64,000 nucleotides of DNA, from assembly GCF_041260155.1 (NCBI RefSeq), contig NC_091934.1, positions 41,680,694 to 41,744,693 on the forward strand. The letters are read 5' to 3'. The notes under the pieces are model-generated. The model was not told where the DNA came from, made no database searches, and saw only the letters and a list, made by a program, of their open reading frames with translations. Both the position numbers and the translations under genes were made by a program. The DNA comes from Ptychodera flava (taxonomy: Eukaryota > Hemichordata > Enteropneusta > Ptychoderidae). Each line of letters begins with the position of its first letter. Within the stretch, counting starts at the first letter, position 1. Shown here piece after piece: positions 12,912-24,906 of the stretch.

Positions 12912-13227
12912 ATGGCAGAAGGACCGAATAGTGACGACCATATTCGTCCATTGAATAAGCTGTATGAGAAGTTGAAACAGCAGTTGACTGCTGGGGACAT
13001 TGAGTCTATGAAAGACTTACTAAAGGGGAAACAACTAAATAGAGGAGATGAAGAGAAGGTGCCAAGAGCAGTAGATCTATTTCATTACTTAGAAGAAAAG
13101 GGTTACATTTCTGAAGACAATTTGGAACTGCTAAAACAAACGTTTCAAACCATGGAGAGGTCGCCCCTGGTAAAAACGGTGGACGCGTTTCTTAAAGATA
13201 CCTCTAGAAGGGAGGAGCAGCAGCCAC
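12912..13227 (+). CDS. Copy A exon 1: death-effector domain
   Basis: Encodes residues 1-105 plus one base of codon 106; donor CAC|GTAAGT. Residues 13-94 read as a six-helix DED: LNKLYEKL (14-21), DIESMKDLL (29-37), VDLFHYLEEKG (54-64), DNLELLKQ (69-76) and a final RSPLVKTVDAFL (83-94). The VDLF..L and SEDNL.LLK blocks closely resemble caspase-8 and FADD DEDs. The RxDL signature is only partly kept, with Pro at the Asp position. If intron 1 were retained, translation would stop two codons past the donor (TAG at 13,233-13,235), giving a DED-only protein of 107 residues. Confidence 0.85.
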
Positions 13228-16200
13228 GTAAGTAGTTCAGAGTAATCGTGTTTTGGTATCATTCACTATCTCAGAGTCGTGAGCAGTTTTATAACTGGAC
13301 CCATTGCTAAATATCGACACAAATATGCACCTGTGCGACAACAAAGATATTCATTCACGATACAGACACAAGACTGAAATAATAGAAATAGTCGAATATG
13401 ATGGTAAGAATTGCTATAATTTGCAGAATTTCTATGCTAAACAAAAATCACCATAATCAAGTAGTTGCAAGAATAAAGGGTCAAAAGCTCATATGCACTG
13501 AACTAAATATCATTCTTATTGCTGAAAATATGCAGTTTGCAATCTGAACGTGAAGATCATTTCGTCAAGTCACTGTTAGCCTTATTAGTCCCCTTCAAAT
13601 TTAGAGTTGGTAAATTGCGCTAAGTAATAATGGCCATTATTCTCAGCAGTGGCAAAATGCAAAACATTTTAAAATTAATAGAAAAATAGTCCATATTTTA
13701 TTGCTAGGAATAAGAACATCCTTAAAGTAGTTGAAGCCCCAAGGTCAGGCCAGGTAAATGTTAATAAAATGGTCTGGAAAACTACACTGGGTCCTGTAGT
13801 GACACTTTGTAAAAGTTTTTAGTATTTAAATCATCAGATAAACAGGAAAGTGTCTGAGAGGGCTAGGGGACGACAGGACTTTTCGTTTGCTCTGTTGAAA
13901 GAACATCTGTTAGTCAGCGAAGCTTCTATGGGCAAATTAACAAAGATGCCAAAGTTTGTCAGAAAACATCACAGGTTAATTTAAGTAGCTCATGTAACAT
14001 TGTCGTATGCTGACGTATTATATATCGATGGCAGAAATAAGACATGTACGCATTCACATTTTTGAGATTAGCGTGATTCGTTTAAAAGGGTGTATCTGAT
14101 TTGCTCACAATTTGTAAATCATAACGTTTATATTATTTTCGCTAAGAAATTCATAGTTTCCCTCTTGCAGGAGGAAGAGACACAACCGATGCGCCAAAAA
14201 TGGCTCCTCGAACCTCTACTGCCTCCAGTGATGAGATACTGAGAGAAACATTGAAGAAAGAGCCGAAGGTATCAAAAGTTGTCATGAAAAGTTGGTATAG
14301 CAAACATTTAACAGCAAAGAAAATTATTTGCAACACATCACCAAACGAAGAATAAGGCAAACATAGGAAACATTTAGAGTGCTTATTCAGTGCCTGCACA
14401 TGCTCTTCTTGTGTCAGATTCCCTTTAAATGAAGAATTATAAACAGAAGACGGATCAGACTAACTTTATAATGAAACCTTTCTAAGTCCATGTTTATCTT
14501 CAAACAATTTATTCGTGGAATATATGTCTTGACAAATTGAGCAATCATCTAAAGAATTAAAAATAAAATACTATGCTATGGTACTTGTTGGCTTTGCAAG
14601 ATAGAGAAAATAGTACAGCTTAAATTTAAATATCCCTGATAAGTGTTGTGAGGCAAAATTCTACAACAGGAACTGTGTGGACAATATTTTTGCCACCTCA
14701 AAATAAGTGCTAAGAATACGTTCTGCAAAAATAATTGAAATGATGTTCATGCACGCATATGGTGCAAAACAACAGTTGTAAATGCAATTAATCAACAGTG
14801 CCGTCCAGTATCATTATATTGTGAAGAAATAAGTTGAATGCTAGTCGAAGGGAACTATGTTGTCCTATGTTGTTCACCTTCGATTCCAATAACCCATACT
14901 GACTCATTCACGATGCTCTCGACAGTTCTCTAATGAGGTTTTATTGGTGCCATGAGAACCTGGTCTGTCATATTCTTCAGCTTAGATGATTTTTCTAGGG
15001 AAACGTTCAGTAAATATCTCGTGATGTGGCCAGCTAAATTGATTTTTGCTTGACACACCTGGCATACATTTTTACTCAAGGATAGCCATGTCTGGAACCT
15101 TCTCACGTCTCTCCATTATTGGCAACTTGCTTTATCTATGTTTCCTTGCATTCCTCTGTTAACTATAGAAGTCACTTATGTGTACAATCGAAAAATTAGA
15201 ACACTGGTTCTGAAAATTTAGTTCGAAGGCTGACCTATTTTAATTAATTCCCTGTACCTATACAGTTAGCTGCTAGGGAATTAGTTTAAATCTTAGCATA
15301 ATCTCGAGTTAGTCTTATCACTAAAATGAATGAAAGGGTGCTGTCTAATCTTGTGTATGTGTTCACAGCCATTTATTTGGTCTGTTTATGCTTTTATTTT
15401 ATTCTACATGGTGGACTCAGATGCCGAGGTAGCAAAATATCAGTCTTTTATAACACAGTTTCATGACTAGAGTTATTGCAGAATACTGTCATTACTGCGT
15501 GGTTAAACCTGAAGGCTGCGTACAGAATGATCTAGGCTACTGCAATGATATGCGATCGAATTGTTAGCGTTTGGTGGCATGGCCTTGGTCGAGTGTGATG
15601 GTCAATTGATTATCTTAAAGTGTGTGACTTCAAATAAGAATATACCGAATTACTACTGAGAATTAATATACAAGGTGCATCTGAAGATACACGGAGATCC
15701 TAAATGAATGCTTGACCAATCCCATGCAATGTGTCTCTACATCTTGACTATTGCGATGGAACTGTCACCATAAAAGGTGAACTAAGTTTACGATGTCCAT
15801 GATGCTCTCATTGAAGCAGCTTACACAGAAAACTATTCATACTTCAGATGCAATACATGCTGTTATCTATTTGGCTTGACTTATCTTACTTTTGCTGAGT
15901 CATTTATCATCAGAGTTCGATGAAAAATAAACTGTCCTAAATTCGTTTTAAGGTACATGTACTTCATTTAAAGGCAGATTTACCCGTAAGATAACATTTT
16001 TTTTTCAATTTTCCCTTTTACTTGGTAAACGTTTAACGTGATAACTCAGCAAAACCCAAATAAGAAGCGAAACTAAAGATGTTGAGTGGGTGTCATGCAG
16101 ATTTTGGCACAGCTTAGAAAAGGTGCAACGCTCTTGGCATCACACCACTACATCATAGATAAACGTGTTTGTACACTGACACGATGGCAAGCTTGTTGGT

Positions 16201-16499
16201 GTGGGCTATCGCTGGCCATTATATAAAACTTTGTAAGCATATTGTGAATGTCACAATACTTACTGTGTTATACGAACTTTGGAAATGTATGGTTGAATAA
16301 GCAAATCATGAAGTGTTAACTATTCTGCATGTTTGGATGTTTGACCTGCATCTTTGGTATAGCCCCTCCCAGTAACAGTGCTTAGGGAATGGTCAGTTCT
16401 TCGGCCTGGGGGTGGGGGGGGGGGGGCGGTGGATTAATTTTTGCCAACGTCAAAAAGTGGCTGATCCCCCGTATTCCAACTTTCGAAAAAAGGGTGACC

Positions 16500-16594
<95 letters not shown>

Positions 16595-19500
16595 ATAATA
16601 TGTATTTAATTTTTTGGGTATATTTTATACATTCAGTCATTCTGTGTTTGTGTTTTAATGAAATTGTTGTCATGTCAGTTGTAAGATAGACTCAACTTAA
16701 AAGAGTCAATTCTAAAGTTTGAATACAGTATTTGAAATGAGCTGTATGTATTCCAACTCTCTTTATGCATAACCAGATGTCCAGAACTGTTGTGAGAAAA
16801 ATGTAATTGTGAAATATTAGTGCATGTTGCTTTCTAATACTGAATTCCCCAAGAGAAAACAGAAAAGTATCAGGAATTTGTCATGCTTTTCATATGCACT
16901 GCAAGATTTCATAATGATTTGCAAAACAGATTTTCAATTCATAGACATCAAGATATTTCTGACATATATCTGTGATATATTAATTTACTGCGCCCAAAGG
17001 GCGCGCCGAAAAATATTTAATATCCAGAAGTTAGAATATTTAACATCCAGATATCTCTGATATATATATCTGATATATGCAAGTCATGTAGCTAGAGGGC
17101 ATGCTGAAAAATATGTTTGATATTTTAAATAAATGCGCCCGAAGGGCACACCGAAAAATTTTAGACATACAGATATCTCAGATACATATATGTCTGATAT
17201 ATTAAAGTTTTGCACTAGGACGGGGCTCTGAAAAATATGTCTTTATTATCAAAGTTACGCTCCCGAAGTGCGCGCCGAAAAATGAAACTGAATGATGAAA
17301 TTTGTGGCTGGCACATTGCATTTTGTGGAAGTATGAGCCCCTGTCGAAATTGAAAAACACATTGACCCCCTGTTGGGCATTTCAAAAACATGGTGACCCC
17401 CATCACCAAAGTAAAAACAGAGTGACCCCCCATGAATCCACCCCCAGGCCGAAGAAACCGACCAGTCCCTAAGGGCTTTTGTGTAGGGTAAGTGAATGTC
17501 AAAGCAGTACATCTGCACTGTATTTAGTACGTTTTGTTACTTTGATGTGAAAATGTATCCGAACCTACGATCAACTTCTTCTGCAGAAGATAGTAAGTGT
17601 CCCCAACGTATTCAGCCAATCAAGCGATGCAATACCTTAAGTATTATGGTATATAACTACGTAGCAATACAGGAGTCGTAAAAGCCATTATATAGTAAAA
17701 TGTAAGATCATTTGAGTACAATTGAGTCAGAGGAATAAATGACATTTTAAATTTGTTGCAGGTTGAAAAAGTTGGTTTGACATTTGAGAGTAATACGTTT
17801 AACCCGTAATTCGAATGAACCATGGGGCAAAAACTCACGTGCGCAAAACCGCACAGAAATACGTGTGCATTTCCATACGCGTTTGTACACGCATTACTTT
17901 GTTTGTACCGCTATCTGGGCGCACGCAAAAATTGATATCATGTGTTTTATAAGACTGAATACATCCTACATTACGATTCGCATTCACCATCAAGCTGTCA
18001 TCGAAGTTATTATTATAATTATTTGTTCGAAAGAGTTGACATGCAAGTTGCAAAGTGGAGCAGTAATATTGGTAATGGTATCGATATGTTATCAAGCAGT
18101 ATTCTTGACTTTATTATTTTTATTGTTCTGCCATTGCAAGTGATGTAAGTGCATTGATGTTAGTTATAAATTTGTTTCATACAATTGTAAGAACTTTAAA
18201 AGAACAAGAGAGCTATTTCTCAGAGTAGAAGTAAAACTCCTCTGGCATCATTATTACATCTCCCAATGTCCGTAACATTACAAGAATAACTGATCTCATA
18301 TACATGTATTCCCCTGACACACTGTCACGTTTCACATTCATTCCCTTTGGCAGATAATTCAAGACCCAATTCACGGGACTGTCCAATTAGACCCTGTGTA
18401 CATGGAAATCATCGACAAGCCAGAGTTCCAGCGTTTGAGGGAGATAAAACAGCTGGAACAGTGAGCTTTGTATATCCGGGTGCTGTCCACACACGATTCG
18501 AGCACAGTATCGGGTAATTAGTTTTAAGGTAGAACGCACCTCGGGGACAGAAATTCAGGCCTTCAAATTTTATCAATTTTCTTCTGACCTACCACTTGTG
18601 GGGGCTTATTTTGAAGCTCTTGGCGAAACAAAAGTTTTCACCGTCTTAGTTTTTCGAAAATCGAAAATTTTATTTTTTCTCATAGAGTTAACACAGGGAT
18701 GGCGGCCATTTTGGATTTCAAATATCGAGAAATCACAAGTTATTTGTCTCTCTAGTACCAAAGTTTGCACGGTGACCCCTGATTTTTATTCTTGCTTTGG
18801 TAAGAGAATGGTTGAAAGCTTCACTGAGGAAAGTTCGAGCAAAAGTTTAAGTCTTTCACTTTCGAGGTGCATATTACCTTAATTGAAGAAGTGCTGCAGC
18901 ATTTAACATAGACGCCCTAACACGCCTGTAAGGCTCGATACTTTTACAGGAATAATGCTTTATATTTAACTTTTATGCATAATTACATTTACCAGGACAT
19001 GCTACTTGGCCTTAAAAATGGTCAGGCATCTCAAAGGACGATATCAAGAAGATATTGGAATAACGAGGCGAGAGGAGCTATGCATTGGATTGGCAGCTCT
19101 GTGTCATGATTTGGGCAAGTTGCTTGATTTGAAAAGTATTTTTAGATTGTGACAGATAAGTACGTTTGAAAAGTCATTGACCAATTTTGTAATATCACAA
19201 ACTGTTGAGAAAGCAAGATGTTTATATATTTATTCTGATAAATTTTCTTCTCTCCAGGCCATGGTCCATTTTCCCATCTATTTGAAAACCATTTTCTTCC
19301 AAGATATAAACCATTGGAGTACGAAGATTGGTCGGTAAGTCTGAAAGTTTTACACATTGAAATATTGTAATAGTTATTGTAAAAGAATATTTACTCTGCC
19401 TTAAATCTTTGTGTCTAACTTTTAAACGACCAATTTCTCATGATCCAAAAACTTATGTTCACCGAAAACGGGCTTTAAATCTTCAAACTTGGGAATGTAT

Positions 19501-22500
19501 CTTTAAATGCACTAGAAGTAATGCAGAACTTTATCGGTGATGAATTAAAGTTAAGCGTTGTAAAATGAACGTATCGCAAAGATTTTCTCTTACACTCTTG
19601 TAAGACTTTCTAAGACCAGCTCTGGAGATTTGGTGAAAAGTGACATTTAATATTTTATTTTTTTATTATAACCTATGTTTACTTCTTAATGCTTAACATT
19701 ATTAGAAATGTGCATTTGGAACACTCTGAAGGTCGCAAAAAAATAACAGATGGTTTGGGGTGAAAATCGTGAGGTCGAGCATTGTGAAACCTTTGAACAA
19801 GTTCTAACAATTATGACATGGCTTCATATTTTGGAGAATTTGAATATATTGCGATGATCTTACATGTTATATTCTGTCCATTCAGCATGAACTTGGATCG
19901 ATCAAAATATTTGACAAAATGGTTGAAAAGTACAATCTAAAAGAGGTGTTTCGCCGCAAATATGATTACAAACTGAATGGACATGATTTTCATATGATTA
20001 AAGAAATGATTTATGGACCACTGGTGAAAAACGACAAACAGGAATACAAAAAGGTAAGATTTATTAACAACCCACATCCACCCATAATTTACCCTCTTGC
20101 ACAGTTAGACAAAAACTACCTTTAACAATTCGTAATGCTTCAACAACATGTGGATTTGATCAAGTGTAGTACCGACAGCGCAATTCTTCTTCTACTGATG
20201 ACTTCTCTTAATAATCAAGTCTAAATTTAGTATACAATGTAGTTTCACAATCTAAATCTATCAGACCTACATCAGAATACTTCACATGCGTGCACTACAT
20301 TTTAACTCGTCGATCTCTTTGTAAGCTAAATTTAATTTACTTGAAAAGATCAAGGTTTTAACAGCTTCAAAATTTAATGTAGAATATTGACTGTCGCACC
20401 TAGTTTGTTAACCAAAGAGAAATGAGTCGGTCGTCATTCAAGATTGTAGCAACGTCATTATGTACGATGTAATCCGTATTATAATACCATGCCCTGTCCA
20501 TTGCGTTTTAATTGGTCGAGCTGAATGGCGTGACTGCCCACAAATACACATTATATTACCATGCCCTGCCCGTCGCATTTTGATTGGGCGAGATGAACCA
20601 CGTGACTGACAACAAATGCACAGTAATGGTTTGTTTACACGTCCGTGAATATGAATAATAAGATTAAGAACTCAAAGTATCGTAACTTTACAGCTCAAAC
20701 GTAAATCATAATCAATCACAAAATAAAATGGAGCACTTGTAGGTCAAGTCGAGATACTTTTTTCTGAAAACATCTCCGGATTTGCCAATTTTTTACAGCG
20801 CGCGTGACAGTGCGTCGCGTATTGCTCAGTTTCTGGGGCCCAGTTGTAGTTCGCTCCTGAAATTTTCGGAAATTTTGACGGTTTTCTTGGGTTCGCTGAT
20901 AATATAATGGAAATAACAGACTCCGCTCTGACCATTAACGTTTATTTGTGGGCGCGGGCTCGAGGAAAGCCAAATTAACGGGCTCGGCAAGCCTCGCCCG
21001 TTAATTTTGGCTTTCCTCTCGCCCTTGCCCACAAATAAACGTTAATGGTCAGCGCGTCGCCCGTTATTTCTATAGTAATGGTTTGTTTTCATGCCCATGA
21101 ATATGAATAATATCGTAAACACAGTAACTTTACGGCTAAAACGAAAATTGTGATTTGTACAAAGATCATAATCAACCACAAAATAAAATGGAGCATTTGT
21201 GGGCCAAGTTTAGACGCTGTTTTTCAAAAAAATCTCCGGATTTGCAAAATTTTTGCAGCGCGCACTACTCACTGACAGGTTCTGGGGCCCCGTTGTCGTT
21301 CGCACGGGAAATTTTCGTAAATTTTGACGGTTTTTCGGGGTTCGTTGATAATATAATTGAAATAACAGACTCCGCGCTGACCATTCACGTTTATTTATGG
21401 GCAAGGGCGAGAGGAAAGCAAAAATTAACGGGCGAGGCTTGCCGAGCCCGTTAATTTGGCTTTCCTCTCGCCCTTGGCCATAATAAACGTTAATGGTCAG
21501 CCCGTGTCCTTTATTTCCATATTACGACTTGTACAATGATAACCAACAAACGTTTGGTTTTTGAAGAACATGGCCCTGCATTCTCATACTTCAGTACGCA
21601 TTAGATGAAGGCACAATGTGAGTTTTTCGATAAAGTGACCCTAGGAGCCACTCAATGATAGAGTGAAGTTGGTTATTATTTCGTATTATAAATTAATTCA
21701 TCTATTAACCTAGTGAAATTGACTCTCAACATGGCGAGACATTTGTTTGTATTTTAGCCTTTGTTTTAGATGCCCATAATCTAAATTCATTTATTTCGAA
21801 TTCGGCATCGGTCAAAACCGATATTTTCTCGTTTTCTCGTTTGGTTATAAGATTCTACCACTAGTGAAAAGCGTCTAGTCTACATACATTTAAGTGTTTT
21901 GTAACCATGCTTTTATATTATGTCACAGGCGGACACCTACAAAGCTATCCAGTCGGATCGACACTTCCTTTACCAGGTGGGAATGAGTACTTTTGCCATT
22001 TTATAAATCATACAAACGTACAACCACTGCCAATACAAAAAAGTACATGATTTCGTAAAGTCGGACGGTAATGCTATGCTGCAAGACTTTGTTCTGAGTA
22101 CATTCATCGATTTCACTCTCTTGGTTGATTTTTACATTAAAATCTTACTCAATCAATGTAGATTGTGTCTAACAAGGCAAACCAGATAGACGTAGATAAG
22201 TGGGACTATTTTGCACGGGATAGCCACCACTTAGGCGTGTCATCCAACTTCCTGCACGATCGTTTCATAAATTCGCACGGGTACTGCAAGACCCAAGAGA
22301 GGTTGAAAGAATGAGAAGCATATGCTACAGGGATAAGGTTGAGTATTATTTTATTAGTATTTGTAACATGATACAGAAAAAATATCCGAGCGTTGTTGTT
22401 GTAAGGTGTATAGGCCTACTTAAAGCTATAGTAATTTATATTTTTGAGGGCATCAAGGATATTATCATCGAAAATGTCAAATGTTATGATTTCTTTGTAT

Positions 22501-24351
22501 AGTAACATAATTTTCTCTAAACGTCCGATATAATCTTGTTATAGCTTTGTAAGTTACTGTTTATCTAGCCAATGGTCATATGTTCAGGATAACTGCTGTG
22601 TTGACGCTCACCTTCTCTAATATTCATCCATAATTACCTTTCGTTGACTCGCTGTTATGGATATTGTCACTTGGACAGCAACGACACGATAATCGGTCAT
22701 TGTGATTTCATCACATGAAATGTTTAAATCCATACTGCTTTACAGGAGGTACACAGTGCCTACGAGATGTTCCACACAAGATATCGTCTGTATCGTATGG
22801 CATATTTTCACCCGGTTACTGTAGCAGTTGATCTTATGTGAGTTTTTATCTGATCAAAGGTTGATGCTTTTTCTAATTACTCGACAATTAATTCTCTTGC
22901 AAGAATATCCCTCGTTTAGACATGTGTCAGACGAGGAACGGTCACTGAAATAGCATTGTACTAACACAACTACTCGCTGAGAGAGCAGTAGGAGGTAGGG
23001 GACTGCCCATTCAATCATAGGCCCAAATATTTCATATTTGGTCTGCATCAGCTGTCCCTTTAGGATCACAGGGAGGGGATCACATTTTAAGCCGAACACA
23101 CCGATGAATCTACCAAGAAATATCACCTTTTATTTCATTTTGAAAATTAATCAAAGAATCCACAATTTTTGAAAGTAATGGATTATTCACCGTTCCGAAG
23201 AAGCCAACTATCTCACAAAATCCCTTCAAAATGATATTCTGGCGTTCTCTTACCATTTGCCTCAACGTCATGACTCGGTCTACAGCACTATAAAGTCAGA
23301 GAAAAATACAAAACAAAAGTATCGATATTGTATCATCAAACTTTATTACACTATATTCATCGAACAACCCTAGAAAGTTGTATTGACAAGTGTTATCTTC
23401 TTCTGATGCGCATAAGGGGTATACTAGTCTGAAAAATTTGATTTTGATTTCAGTCCCTGATGCTGATTAGTATCAGGAAAACGTTGAAGGTCGTCATTTG
23501 CTAAACAAGCCTCCTAATTGTAAACTTGTGATCTTCACTGGTCTTTTCCTTTGAAGCTGATAGCCCCTAGCAGAAGAGCCCCATAGGGAATATCTTTGTT
23601 CCAGTCTCAAGTGAGCTTTTTTCCCAGTCTCAGGTGAAACCAAAAGGGCTGACTTTTTTTGTTGCTATGCTGGTATTTATAGCAAATGGGTCAACATCTG
23701 CTAGCTAATAACATTGCTAAATACCCATGCTACAGTAGTCTCAGGACAAAGTGTGATGTATTTGTATTGAAATATGAAGTCCCTATTTATTTATCCTACC
23801 AATTTGTTTTTGATCTCATCTCTTTCATCATTGAGCTCTGGGTCCAAAGCTATACTCAAAGTCTGTTGTTTGCCCATACATAATGTACACAAAATATATT
23901 TACGGCACTGAAAAAGGTCTATTTTCCACGCATATAGGAATATTCATGATGAAATGCTCTACCTTCAAACTGCATTTCGTGCTTGCCGTCAACTACACAT
24001 GCACAGAAATCTCAGCCTGGGGCAGTGCTATAACAGTACTATCTAAAAAGCACCCGTTTCCTCTATCGTAGACCACAGTGTTGTGGCACGTCCGAACCAC
24101 ATAGATGAGAGTAAAGACGTAAGGAAAATTTAGTTCTGTCTGTCTGAGGATTGCAAGATGTATGAAACTTAAGTAACATATATTAGTCAATCAATCAATC
24201 AAACAATCAATCAATCAATCAATTAATCATTAAAAGTAAACAAATAAATAAATAAATAAATAAATATATAAATATAAATATAAATAAATAGATGATAATA
24301 TACAACGACAACAACAACAGCAATAACAGCAACAAACAAGAACAAACAACG

Positions 24352-24384
<33 letters not shown>

Positions 24385-24871
24385 ATAAGAATAATAATGA
24401 TTAATGCTGTAAGTGATTGAAGTCATTAATTTCAGGATCTGTGATGCACTTATGAAAGCAGCAGATCACCTGACACTGGCGAAGCCGAAGAAGTCGGAAG
24501 GGTTAGTTAAAGTTTTATTAAATATCCTTTTCCCCAGTATTCTTTCATACCTGCGATGGAATATGGCCTACCTGTCAGGTGACAAGGTACATTACCATGT
24601 GTGTGAAGCTGGAAAAACAGTGCATGCATCCAACAGAGATATTACTGAATATTGTGAACAAATGCGTAGAGTAAAGAACGTATGTGGTGATCTGATGTTA
24701 AAAAGAGACGCTGCTTCCACAAATAAGGAATCAATAAATCAATAAATCATTACAAATAAACAAATAAATAAATATATAAATAAATAAATGATAATATACA
24801 ACGACAACAACAACAGCAATAACAACTAAAGAAGAAGAACAACAACAACAACAACGACAACAACAACGACG

Positions 24872-24906
<35 letters not shown>

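Noticed and set aside
16389-16609. Ile-Tyr repeat ORFs
   Set aside because: Translation of a (TA)n run inside an inverted-repeat element.
24502-24745. Open frame continuing past exon 10 (VHYHVCEAGKTVHASNRD... style)
   Set aside because: It follows a good donor, is absent from copy B and the family, and appears twice only because of the 545-bp duplication.
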